From Meandrina meandrites (taxonomy: Eukaryota > Cnidaria > Anthozoa > Scleractinia > Meandrinidae), in assembly GCA_963693305.1 (NCBI GenBank), contig OY855905.1:42339395-42403394 (forward strand): a DNA stretch of 64,000 bases, read 5' to 3'. The notes under the pieces are model-generated. The model was not told the DNA's origin. It searched no databases and was given only the letters and a program-made list of their open reading frames with translations. Below are positions 11,305-23,239 of this stretch, piece by piece. Within the stretch, counting starts at the first letter, position 1, and the number at the start of each line of letters is the position of its first letter. A program made the translations under genes and the position numbers.

Positions 11305-13850
11305 GGTGACTCGATCGAAATAAATTACGGGCTGTATGCCTGTCTAAAAACTCTAATAACTTCGCCATTTTTGACTCGATTTCCTTGAAACTTTCGCATT
11401 TTACACAACATTTATTGAGGAATAATATGCATGTCAATATGTGGATGTAATATTCGATAGTTTTGCGTGATGTTACTTTTATTGAGCACTACTTTTTGGA
11501 TAAAATTGTCATTTACAGATAACTGAGCGCTAAGATTTCGTTAAAATTTCTGCAATTAGCTCGTAATAACATCTTGCCATGACTGTTCAAGTTTCCGCAA
11601 AATCGTCGGAACAGAAACCCCGGTACAATCTGGACATCAAAATATTAACTTCGAGCGAACTTCGAGGCCTGGAACGCTCCGGCGCTTCCAGATTTTACCT
11701 AAAAGCACAATAATCAAAGCAAAAGTAGGTTCAATGTATCAGTTTTGTTAGCTCCAAATCGCATTCGGCTATTTGCAACGATGAAAAAGTTTGAGCTAAT
11801 ATAATAAACTCACCTTTTGCGTCAAAATGTAGCGAAGTCGCCAAATTTACGTTTTTCTGAATTATATGAAAACTAACCGGACGAATCGAATAAAACTACC
11901 GGAACAGTAAAATGAACATCTTACATGCACTTTGCGCTATTTTATGTTTCTGGAGCTGCCTTGATTTGGATGAAATATATTTTTAAAGTGAAGCACTGCT
12001 TCAAGTCTCTTGTGAACACGGCCTTGTTGTTATTTAGATTCTACAGCTGACGCTATGCAATTTTTTTGGATTTCATGAGAATTTAAAGAATTTACACGTG
12101 GGCTAGGGGGGTGCATTGACAGTGCTCAGTCGGTACATGTTCTAATCTCTGAGGTGTCTATAATAGAGAGGTTAAGCATGACGTTTACGGCAAACGGCAA
12201 ACGGCAAAAATCGAACTTTTGGTGTCTGATTTTAGCCGTTTGTACAATTTAGGGAAATTGTTTGCATTTACTGTGATTAAGGGATTTTTTCCTATTTTTC
12301 GACTGGCTTTATTTAAGTGCTAAAGAAAAGTGAGCAAAATCAGAATTATTTTTGCCGTTTGCCGTTTGCCGTAAACGTCCTGCTTAACCTCTCTAATATT
12401 ATGTCACGTGAAACTTGAAAAGAGGTGATACCAAAGTCGGGAAAACATAAAAGCTGCACATTTTCTTCTCAGCCCCGTCCCGCACTAATGCGGACAAATC
12501 GGATAAATTATTTTCTGTTCACGCTATCGTTTTCGTATCGTTATCAATATTTTCACCGTCCACACTAATCTGGAGAAAATGGAAAACGGAACGCGGCGTC
12601 GGCCATAGACGAATGGCAGAGCATACGTGGATATTTTTACTAGAGTCTGCACTAAATTTAAATTCGGGAGTTTAATGTTTTTGTTGACGTCGATAAAAAA
12701 CTGAAGACCTCGCGATAATCCATAGAGGAGCTCGCTGAGGCCCGTTTGACAAGAGCAACAAACATAAAGCGCTTTGACATCCACGTAGGACTATTGCATA
12801 AGGTTGTAGTGCGCAACGTTCAACTCTAAACAAGCAATCAAGTGCAATAACAGACAAAATAGTGTAAACATCATAATTTCTTATTAAATTTTTTCCAATG
12901 TCCTGTCAGTGACACAGAGCATCAGTATCATGATCATGATTTGATGTTGCTAAACCAGGAAAGCCTTAGTTATGCTAGCAAATCCAAATATGCTTATTAG
13001 GCTCAGAGATTAGAACATGTACCGACTGAGCACTGTCAATGCACCCCCCTAGCCCACGTGTAAATTCTTTAAATTCTCATGAAATCCAAAAAATTTGCAT
13101 AGCGTCAGCTGTAGAATCTAAATAACAACAAGGCCGTGTTCACAAGAGACTTGAAGCAGTGCTTCACTTTAAAAATATATTTCATCCAAATCAAGGCAGC
13201 TCCAGAAACATAAAATAGCGCAAAGTGTATGTAAGATGTTCATTTTACTGTTCCGGTAGTTTTATTCGATTCGTCCGGTTAGTTTTCATATAATTCAGAA
13301 AAACGTAAATTTGGCGACTTCGCTACATTTTGACGCAAAAGGTGAGTTTATTATATTAGCTCAAACTTTTTCATCGTTGCAAATAGCCGAATGCGATTTG
13401 GAGCTAACAAAACTGATACATTGAACCTACTTTTGCTTTGATTATTGTGCTTTTAGGTGAAATCTGGAAGCGCCGGAGAGTTCCAAGCCTCGAAATTCGC
13501 TCGAAGTTAATATTTTGATGTCCAGATTGTACCGGGGTTTCTGTTCCGACGATTTTGCGGAAACTTGAACAGTCATGGCAAGATGTTATTACGAGCTAAT
13601 TGCAGAAATTTTAACGAAATCTTAGCGCTCAGTTATCTGTAAATGACAATTTTATCCAAAAAGTAGTGCTCAATAAAAGTAACAGCACGCAAAACTATCG
13701 AATATTACATCCACATATTGACATGCATATTATTCCTCGATAAATGTTGTGTAAAATGCGAACGTTTCAAGGAAATCGAGTCAAAAATGGCGAAGTTATT
13801 AGAGTTTTTAGACAGGCATACAGCCCGTAATTTATTTCGATCGAGTCACC
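11305..13850. mobile_element. Large fold-back element, 849-bp arms, TTAA target
   Basis: The left arm 11305-12153 and right arm 13002-13850 are inverted copies of equal length (849 bp) with only scattered mismatches. They begin GGTGACTCGATCGAAATAAA and are flanked by TTAA (11301-11304 and 13851-13854). The 848-bp spacer has no transposase and contains a nested TA-flanked MITE (12166-12393). The empty site (ccatagcta/TTAA/gactcacgg) lies in a local diverged repeat. The TTAA target suggests piggyBac or Kolobok machinery supplied in trans. Confidence 0.85.
12166..12393. mobile_element. Tc1/mariner-type MITE nested in the fold-back element
   Basis: Ends GAGAGGTTAAGC (12166) and GCTTAACCTCTC (to 12393) with inner inverted runs of cggcaaacggcaaa, flanked by TA on both sides (12164-12165 and 12394-12395). 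At 228 bp it is non-coding. It lies in the spacer of the 849-bp-arm element and so probably inserted later. Confidence 0.7.
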
Positions 13851-14400
13851 TTAAGACTCACGGAGGAGTTCATAAAAACGTCATTTGCCCATACAAAATG
13901 ACAAATAAAAATAAGTATTCTCTTTTTCACATAATTCACCTTTATTTCAAGAGAATAACAACTCGTTTGCAGAATAAAAAGCAAAACAAGCAATCGGTAG
14001 TTTTGAACAACAACAATTATTTTTAGCTTCATTCCAGTTATTGACAGTAACAAAAAATGACCAATTTACCATCGCCAAGACATAATTGTTCAATCATACT
14101 GGATTTCATTCAAAGTATCTTAAACAATAATTCACCCAGGAGGTTTCATTCAAAGACAGATGGTGGTTTTACCGTTTCCACTACACCTCTCAGCCTAGAA
14201 ATACTAAGCGACTTTAGTTTGGTATTCGAGGGAAAAAAAATAGTCGAAATAAAGCCAAATACAACGAAACAAGATTGAATCGAGAAAATTTCTCATGCTA
14301 TCGGAACAGTGCCACGTTAACGCTTTTAGCGTCCCCTTATCATGACTACTAATACGGGACACAGTAACGTCTTAAAATCAAATAGTGTAAGATGAAGGTT

Positions 14401-14472
14401 AGCCTGCGAACGCAGACGTTTTTCCGGCTGTCCTTCGTCCCAGCGACAACCGGAAATACGTCTGCGTCCGCA
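14401..14472. repeat. Short palindromic MITE
   Basis: Inverted pair GCGAACGCAGACGT and ACGTCTGCGTCCGC around an inner pair TTTCCGGCTGTC/GACAACCGGAAA. It can form a near-complete hairpin of about 70 bases. Confidence 0.6.
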
Positions 14473-14714
14473 GTGCTATTGATACAGCTTCATACAGTAT
14501 AAAATTGTGCTTATTTACTACAGAGGCGGAGCAACTGAACATGCACGTACGCACGTGCATACCTACGGAAATCTGAAAAAAAAAATATTTTTTTTATTTG
14601 TTCATTTTTTGCGAAATTAAATGGGCTTGATTGACAGAGTTTTTCTGATTACGTTGCTGCAATTTTATGATATCATTTATGAATTACAGAATGAAAGCTT
14701 TGCGAATATTAAAA

Positions 14715-14763
14715 TTCAGTTCAAAGCCTAGTCATCGTAGTGATGACTAGGCTTTGAACTGAA
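14715..14763. repeat. Perfect 22-bp hairpin
   Basis: The 22-bp arm at 14715-14736 is followed after five bases by its exact complement at 14742-14763 (core AAAGCCTAGTCATC/GATGACTAGGCTTT). No terminator or gene context explains it; probably a minimal MITE or cruciform. Confidence 0.8.
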
Positions 14764-16140
14764 AACAAAATAGACCGAAATCCACCAGTCGCAACACACA
14801 GATTTGACCTTTCTAATCCCTTGGAGTGTTTTTCTGAGACGTCCGCAGCGTAAAACACAATCGTTTGTGTTTTTGACTTCAGAGTTCACGTATCTTTGAC
14901 AAACTTTGAAAGGTGCAGTGAGGTGTTTTAAGCTTTGAGAATTAAAAGCCTTAGACTTTGAAAGAGACACTTGATTTCACAAGCCAGGCATATATGTGGC
15001 CTAGACTTTCTAAAACTCTTTCGCTTCTCGTTTCCTTCGCGCTTCGCCCTCTGTTAGCTCGACTTGTAGGCAAGTCTAATATGTGGCCCTGATCAGACAC
15101 TCTGCTCACGTATCCTGCATGTGTCAACCTGCGCTGCTGGACATAGTTTAAGCGGCATGGAGAGATTAAAAACACCTCCTTGCAGCACTGTGAGTGCGGA
15201 GAGGTTGTCCTCTCTGGCAATTCTTATAAGCATAAGGATGTCGTCATTGACAATGTGGTTTTGGAATTTGCTCGTCTGAAGAGGAGGTTTTGGCGCAACC
15301 TTCATCAGGTTAATCTCTTAGTGCAAGACTCAGTAGAGATTAACTTCAGCATAACTTCTGCACTGACATGCATGCATTAATTTTTAATTCAAGCCATTGC
15401 CCCAAAAATAATCAAAATTAGACGCATGTCAATTTCTTGTAAATAAAATTTGCAAATGAACTAAACGGGCTGCATAGTTTTCTTCTTGTTTGTTTTCTTT
15501 ATAGATATTACTTTTGCTTGTAAGTTTTTGCGGCCACTGAGTTTGTTTGCAGTGTTTTACCTCTTTCGCCAACCACTTTTGTTCATAAGCCTTCTATTTT
15601 CCTAACAATTTTGTTTTTAATAAAAGTATATGCAGTGTGAAGAGTCAAGCTAAGAGTTGAAAAAAAGTTTAGACGACTTGTTATGTGCCTCGGTTTTAGG
15701 AGAATCATAAGGTACTTTTGCAAGTGAGTCATCCATATTATACATTATTATTAAAGAAAAAAAAACAAGACTCGGGTGCCTCGATTTTAGCAGAACCATG
15801 AGATCTTTTTGCAACTGAGTCACTCAAATGATAAATTTAAAGAAAAGACATGACTTGGGTGGGTGAAAGCGAAACAGGAAAACTTTTTCATTCGTCATTA
15901 ACAAAGGAAAAAAGAAAGCAGTGTTAAGAGTCTTTTTTAGTAATTACAGTAGCCTGCAAAAACGATAATTTATTTTTTTTTACTTACGGAAATTCAAAAG
16001 GGTGATAGAGACTGCCAGTGCCTATAATTCATAACTTATTTAGCAAGGCATGATTTCTATCAAGTTTTAAAACATCAACTAATAAACAAAAAACTAAATA
16101 AACAACCATTTCAATGATCGTTCAGGAAAACGGTGTGTTA

Positions 16141-18010
16141 TTAGTACGAACAGTAGATCAAACATTTCACAGTTTTTAAATCGTTTGTTTACTATGCTTT
16201 TAGCATCTTTTCGTCTTTAGAGATCTAAAAGCAAATAAAGTTGTACTTACCACGACAGCTCGCTAAAAGCAAGGCGACATCATACAACATTCATTTCGGT
16301 CACTTCAATTTTCCTTTTTATATATTGATTTATTTATTTTATTTGCAATACACAAACACAAACGTAGTATGTTACAAGCCTACAAAATCAATACAATTAT
16401 CGCGTAAGCAGTCTGTAACTGTTATACTTATAAAACATTTTATCCCTTTTAAGTATCGACCTACTGCATACTGGAACCCGCTGTGTACTAGGTAGAATTG
16501 TGATCCGAAATGAAAAAAAAGCTTACTTTACGTAGTACATCAAACATGTTGAAAACCTGTAATCATTTGTTTACTTGCGGTTCGTCATCTTTCCCATTTA
16601 TGATTGTGGTCAAGAAGCATCTGACTAAATGGCTGTACGATTAGCTATGGGAAAACAAACACTTCCCAGTGCAAATCAAACATATTACGAACTAGTTAAA
16701 TTGTTTCTTTACTTGGCTTTCAAAGCCCTTTTTTTCGCGCAAAGGGGTAAAAGCAAATAAAGTTGTACTATTTACGACAACTCGCCAAAACCAAGGCCAA
16801 AGAACAACCTTTACTTAAACAATGTGTAAAACAACTTTTTGCAAAAAAATATAATCCCGTCCGATCCGCTACTATTGAAGTCACCTACCGACTATGTACT
16901 GCAACAATTAGTTATAAATAATTTTTGTTAGTGGTACATCAACCCTTACACCGCTGTTTGATTGCCACTTGTCATCTCTCATTTATGCGCTCCTTAAACG
17001 CCCAAAAAGTTTTACAATAAGGTAATTGGAAAATAAACGAACCATTTTTAGTGGCTTTTTATGTGAAAACTGTGTATAGAGTAGGCACATCAAGGCAAAT
17101 AACGTTTTACCTATCACGACAACTTGACAAAACAAGACAAAATTACAATTTTCGGACGCTTTTTATCTCTTTTGTTTATTTAGTTTATTTGCAACAACAC
17201 ATAATAATTATAATATCATTCAAGACTACAAAATCAATATCGGTTGTCACGAAAACAACATGTAAAACGTTATTGGTAAAAAAATGTTAACCCCTTAAAA
17301 GTATCGATCTGCTACACACTGAGACCGCCTGTGTACTAGGTGGAAATTTGGTCCGAAATGAAAATTTATCGAATTTTTGTGGTAGGATCAAATATGTTGA
17401 ATCCCTTCAATTGATTGTTTACTTGCGATTTGTCATTTTTCATTTATGGTTGTGTTCAAGAAGCCTCTGCTAAAAGCCATATCACGAAGCTGTACAATCA
17501 GTTAACAGGAAAACAAACGAACAATTGTTGATCGCTTTAAAAGCAAAAAATAAAAAGTGCAGTAATCATCATGATCAAACGAAAAAGAAAATTAATATGA
17601 GCACTTCCCAGTACAGATCAAACATATTACAAACTTTAAATCGTTTGTTTACTCGCCAAAAGCAGGGCAAACAAACAACTTTTAGTCGCTTCTATCGCGT
17701 AAACAATGTGTAAAACGATTGTTTTTAAGGGGTATAGTCACGGTAAAGTATTTATCTTCCACCGGCCGAGTATGTAAAGCAGCCATTATTTACGTAGAAT
17801 TTTTGACCCAAAACTGAAAAACAATTCCTTTTTGTTGTATGTCAAGCGTGTTGCACACCTTTAATCGATGTTTAATTGCAATTTATCAGCTTCCATTTTT
17901 GGGCCCCGTTTAGTTATAAGTAGCCTCTGTTCAAACATCATATAAAGTTTAACAACAAGTTAATGGGAGAACAAACGAATAACTTTTAGTCGCTTTTAAT
18001 GCGAAAAAAG
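16141..18010 (+). repeat. Diverged tandem array, about 450-bp units, upstream of the trypsin gene
   Basis: A recognisable unit (atcaaacatgttg... TTGTTTACTTGC..TTTGTCAT.. CATTTATG, then gaagc.tctg and acaatnagtta..ggaaaacaaacga) recurs at about 16.16, 16.54, 16.94, 17.39 and 17.84 kb. Units differ by many substitutions and indels. The array stops about 170 bp before the trypsin start codon, so it may be part of its upstream regulatory region. Confidence 0.6.
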
Positions 18011-18099
18011 TGTTTAGAGTAAGTAATTATGAAGATCAACATAAACGGTCAGAAAGAGGGACACCTGTGAAAATAAGGCGGTACCATAGAGGTATTTGG

Positions 18100-18181
18100 T
18101 TAACTACTGTGCGCTATAAGAGTAAGCTGATGAAGAAAGTTTCATCGCAGAAGTTGAGACTTTGAAAGGACTTCATTGAAA
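18100..18181 (+). promoter_or_regulatory. Likely core promoter and 5' leader of the trypsin gene
   Basis: A TATA-like GCTATAAGAG at about 18111-18120 lies roughly 65 bases before the start codon, giving a short leader. No binding-site claim is made. Confidence 0.4.
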
Positions 18182-21100
18182 ATGATGACCCTAGTGTTTT
18201 TCGTCTTGGCTACATTCTTTATTAGGATTCAAGGTAAGTAGCTTGTCTCTTTGCCAATATTATACACTAAATTTTAGTTCTTTGCTGTAAAATTTCTGTT
18301 TTTGAAGAAGTTTAATTGGTCGGCCGTATTACTGATGGAATGTGTTACAATATATGAGTCAATTCGAAAACCACGCAGAGAGCCGTAAAAAAGCAGCAAA
18401 ATCATTTACCCAGTTTTGTGCTTGAACATTTTGAAAGTATTTTATTACTGGTGTTTGATACGCTGAGCTTACGCCACCTAATGTTAGACCCCAATTTCCA
18501 AGGTATAATCTTCCTTATGAGTAATAAAACGAGGTTCACAGGCAAAATTGATCTGTACCATAGTTTGAAGAAGAGACCCCTCTACTAGCTATGTTCAGAA
18601 AGGCCCCTCAACTTTTGATTTCTGTAAAGTTCAGATATGAAAATATTCCAATTCTCTTGTTTCTTATTCATTTCATTTTCTATTGTAGGTATCTAACTGG
18701 TCGCTTTTTCAAGGTATTAAAGAATAATTGGTACTTATTTTTCATCTTTAATTTTCTGTTTAGGAAATCCTGTTCCTGAATTTCTTGATGACTGTCCCGG
18801 CGGATCCGGCGACTGCACCCGTAAGTCGTTTCAGGCAAGCCTTAAACGAGGAATTATATCCCAAATTGTTAGACTAGCACATCTTTATTTTCTAATATTG
18901 TTTAAAAATGTTTCTTTGTAATTACTTGCTATTTTCACTTATCGTCACCAATTACTCTTTGCTCGGAGAGTTCAGTACAGTTTTGTAAATTTCGCGATTT
19001 ATTGGTCGTGAACATACGTAACATCTTTCACCAATGAATCATCTACGCTGGCAAAAATAACCGTTTCGGGAATTCCTCGTCCAGATTGCTATTGGAGTAG
19101 AAAAATATAGAAGAGCTACAATTTTGGATGTAATTAATTAGAGCATTGTGGGGAGAGGTCCGACTTTAAAATACATGTATATAAGTATAAGCTTACTAAA
19201 CCCAATCCACATTGTTTTTCTGTCCATTCAAGCTGCGCCGCCACCACCAGGAACGTCACCACCACCAGGACCGTCACCACCACCGCCCTCTCCATCTTCC
19301 TGCGGTGACCGTCCAACGTCCAATGCACGAATCGTTGGTGGACAGGAATCGGTGAAGAACAGCATTCCATGGCAGGCTATGCTGCGAACCGACGCAGCCC
19401 AGTTCTGTGGCGGCTCGCTGATCAGTAAACAATGGGTGTTAACGGCTGCTCACTGTGTTGAGGGTTCATCAGCAGGAAGCTTTAAAATTTGGTACAGTTT
19501 GTCTTTTGTGGCTGCTACCCTGCATGCATTAATATGGTCGAGTCATTGTGTGAAACCGTCCAAAGAGAAAGGGAGCGGAAAAGTTCGCTTCAATGAACAC
19601 GACAGCAATATTCCTATATAATTCTAAGGGAACAGACCACAAACTCAGTGGTAGTTCCTGTAAATATATAAATTGTCGGTAAATATATAAATTGTCGTAC
19701 CCCTTCATCGGTAGGATGCCTTTAAATATATGCAATTTCACATTTGGTTTCGGCGGCGATTTCGTTGTATTTGCCATAAAAAAAATGGCAGTTAATTTTA
19801 TCGGAAATTTTAAACATGACGAACACGTGGTAAAAGAAAACCAGGTGTCAAAAAATCGTCTGGATATTAACCCTTAATATGCTAAATTTACTCCAAAAAA
19901 CACGTTTTTTAACCGTTAAATCGATTTTTTTGGCGCTACGGTGCTAAATTTCTCTAATCTTTGCCGGAAATGCATTTTCTCACACTGCAGTAAGATTTTG
20001 AGGAAGATTTCATGTAAAAATGTACAATATTTTACTTTGACGCATGCGCATAAGCCGAACAGTTCCGATTTTTTTCCTCGCTGCGTTGCTTTTCGTTTAT
20101 CTCTGCTTTCTTATTATCTCTACCTTCTACACTGTACATCCTTTCTTTTGACCTGAAAAGTTTCGATCTTTAGCAATGAAAAGTTGTGGAAAGTACATGA
20201 TCAAGCACAGGTATATTGGCCTATTTTACCACCAATTTTGCACCAAAAGCTGACCACGTTTATTTCGATTAGCTCTGTCAGATTGCAGTCAATCGTCAAA
20301 ATGGAGAGTCCTGTGGAAAGATCTATCCAACTGGTATTAGTTGCATATCCCAAGAATCTGCTGACGTGCAAATTCGTGACGTCACAAGTGCTTGAATGGA
20401 CATTCCTCCAAATCCCGGAATAATCCGGACTTAGCATATTAAGGGTTAATTATTTAACGTGAAACCACGCGTTGTGGCGTGCATGCCACGGTGTTTTGAA
20501 GCTGGTAACGAACGCTTAAAAAAATGTAACACATCTCAAAAGGTACACAACCGCCGCTTGTTTTATTTGTTTTGTTTGTTTGTTTGTTCTTAAAATGTCT
20601 TTTTTCGTTAATTTACTTTTGGTTTGTATTTCCATTTCGTTTAATTGAATTAAATAACAAATTGCAAATTAAACATATTTTGCTCTTTTTTCGCCTAGCA
20701 GGTAAAAAAGTTATTTTTTTTGTAGCTTTCTCTCACTTTTTGCTTGCGCTTTATTCTAATCTGATAACGGTTTAAACACTTTTAAGGTTATTTACTCATA
20801 TTTGCATTTAAGAGCACATGTTCACAAGAATCAAACAAAATCGAAAATTCTTGGCAAGTGTCGACAAATGGATTTCGCTTATATTCTTACCATAGGTAGG
20901 TCTTTATGTGAAACAAATACCAGCATACTTAGTTTGGCTGAATATCGATTTGTTTTCGAGAAAATCGATAATCCTTGAAAACCGCCATATTGCCACTTTC
21001 GGAGCTCAAAATTTATGCCGAGTTTCGTAGCTTTGCGTGAAAAAATAAAGAACTCTGGAAGGAAAATACCGGCCAAATGTTGTAGAATGATATCAAGGAA

Positions 21101-22700
21101 GTACGTCGAAAGCAATTTTAGTCCTTCGTGTCCTTTTATTTACAAAATATAATTAAATTCATTCGACACACTTTTAATAGGGTTCAAAATAGGTCAAACT
21201 TATCGTCTAATTTAAGTATGTGCGAAGCGAAATAATTGGTCACAAATTCCGTATTTGCAAGTCAAAGGACTGTTCTTTACGACTTTAGAAAGATTAGCTT
21301 GGGAAATGATTTCCTGCGATGCTTTCGAATTTCGAAGTTGCCTAAAATTCGTCAATTTAACTAATCGTGGAGATCCGCCGTTTATGTAAACATTTCACGC
21401 AAAGTTGAATTCTTCCCGACGCGAACTTAACTGTGTCTTATAAAAACGTAGACATGTTTACCTTGATGTTGCTGATGCATTTTAAGCGTTGTATTCTTCA
21501 TTCACGATAAAACCCAAGCCCGCGGTGAGGTTAGTTAACCGATTTTCTCGACGCCATGTGTCATTAATTTCCTCGTCTTGAAGTGACACTGATCTCTTTT
21601 TCATTCGTTCTTGAAAACATTCCAGTCTCAAGTGATTAACCTAACAGCCATACATATTCATGCTTTAAATCAGCTTCGAACTGAGAAGAAGAGGCAGATA
21701 AACCGGTTCAGGAGACAAACCGTCATTTCAAAAACCGCCATTTGTCCCAAGGCAGCTAATTTATTCACAAGGACAATTTCACCTGAAATTTACAACCACT
21801 GCCGTGACAAAGTAAGAAGCAAGCACCGAACCTTTTTGGTATCTGGTTAAGGTATTTTGCTGTTATTATTTTAATTTGAGCTTAAAATGACACAGTACAC
21901 AGTTGGACTGACTAAACGCAGCATAAATTTTGAGCTCCGAAAGTGGCAATATGGCGGTTTTCAAGGATTATCGATTTTCTCAAAAACAAATCGATATTCA
22001 GCCAAACTAAGTATGCTGTGATTTGTTTTATATAAAGGCCTACCATAGGTAAAAAAAAAAAGCGAAATCCATTTTTCGACACTTGCCGTCTTTTGTCTGA
22101 CCGTTGGTAACATTGGCTCTTAAGTGTAATATCAAACTGTTACCCTGTTTTTTTAGGCTGGGTGCCCATCGCAAGGAAACCAAAGAGGATACAACACAGG
22201 AATTCAACGTGATAAGAGTTGTGTCCCATCCTCAATACAATTCCAATACCATGCAAAACGACATTGCACTGGTCAAGCTCGACAGGGAGGCTGTACTAGG
22301 ATCCGGCGTCGGTCTTGTCTGCCTGGGAGACGATTCGTTCCACCTTCCGCTGGACGATCTTAGCAACCAATGCCTGATAAGTGGATGGGGAACTCTTGAA
22401 AGCGGAGGCAATCAACCGGACAAATTGCAAGAGGTCTTGGTCCCTCTTGTCTCTAAATCCGTGTGTCAAAACGCTTATGACGATCTTCACGACTCAATGC
22501 TGTGTGCCGGATTGAAAGAAGGCGGAAAAGACAGCTGCCAGGGTGACAGCGGTGGTCCATTGGTGTGCCAATACAATGGGAAGCATTACATTGAAGGAGC
22601 GACAAGCTGGGGAAGTGGCTGCGCCGGTCCTAACGCGTACGGCGTATACGCAAAGGTGCGTCACCTGAGAAGCTTTATCGACAGCAATATTCAGGCATGA
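18182..22700 (+). CDS. Secreted trypsin-like serine protease with proline-rich linker
   Basis: Four exons: 18182-18233, 18764-18820, 19233-19491, 22157-22700; GT-AG introns, phases agree, 303 aa. Residues 1-17 are a hydrophobic signal peptide starting [13 protein letters not shown]. Residues 18-60 form a short acidic, Cys-containing stretch, then a Pro/Gly/Ser linker ending in the Cys usually disulphide-bonded to the protease domain. The activation site is Arg68 before IVGG (69-72). The catalytic triad is His109 (TAAHC), Asp158 (NDIAL) and Ser254 (GDSGGP). The residue at chymotrypsin position 189 is Asp (Asp248), and the SWGSGC loop keeps Gly at 216 and 226, so cleavage after Lys/Arg is expected. 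It is presumably an extracellular zymogen, in digestion or matrix processing. Intron 3 (2.7 kb) holds two inverted-repeat elements. I chose the first of two adjacent ATGs; the second would also work. A polyadenylation signal follows at 22767-22772. Confidence 0.9.
19871..20445. mobile_element. piggyBac-like MITE in trypsin intron 3
   Basis: Ends CCCTTAATATGCTAA and TTAGCATATTAAGGG are exact inverted repeats flanked by TTAA (19867-19870 and 20446-20449). A CCC start next to TTAA is typical of piggyBac elements. 575 bp, no transposase. Confidence 0.8.
20853..22087. mobile_element. Inverted-repeat element in trypsin intron 3
   Basis: Arms of about 168 bp: GGCAAGTGTCGACAAATGGA at 20853 and its near-complement ending at 22087, sharing ATTATCGATTTTCT/TTTGAGCTCC-like inner segments. 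The spacer of about 900 bp has no recognised gene. No clear target duplication was seen. Confidence 0.7.
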
Positions 22701-22772
22701 ACAAACCTCGTGACAAAGAATGGAAATTGTAGGTCAAAGTTGTAAGGGATAACAAGTGGTGAAATGAATAAA

Positions 22773-23239
22773 GAGATTAATGCATGGGAAATAACGTGGT
22801 CTAGTGCTTTATTAAAATCGATTCAAATTGCAATATTGGTTGTCTCGTTCACAGCTGGTTTTTATGATGTCACGCGGCGCCCTCTAATCCAATCGCCGAT
22901 CTAGGAAGCGAGGCATAAGGGCCCTCGCCGGCTAAAAATTATATAGTTTTTATAAGCTTGTTGGGCATTTCGAGTCGGACGAAAGCATTTCCTTCCCAAA
23001 TTAGCCACGAATCTTGATCTCTATAAGTTCAAAAATATAAAAAGAAGAAACTTAAGGTCTAGTAGGCGACTGGTGAAATTCTAACAGCTTAGCGGATGGA
23101 TTTTGCTGCCGACTTCTCTGAACTCGAATAATTATTCCCTAGCCAGCAAAGGCTGAATTTCATCCGTTCTCTGGTAGCTTATAGTCAATTTTGTATTTTT
23201 TTTATCAATAAAATGAAACCGCTTTAAAATTTACAAGAA
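22773..23239. other. Intergenic DNA after the trypsin gene
   Basis: No gene or clear repeat seen. Confidence 0.5.

Larger units (their letters stand above)
13855..16140. other. Non-coding DNA with small repeats
   Basis: Apart from the MITE at 14401 and the hairpin at 14715, no gene is supported. A 66-codon frame at 15180-15380 (MQHCECGEVVLSGNSYKHKD start) has no recognised family or splice context. Confidence 0.5.

Noticed and set aside
13718..14026. 102-codon frame crossing the right arm of the fold-back element
   Set aside because: It runs through the TTAA boundary into unrelated flank and has no recognisable domain.
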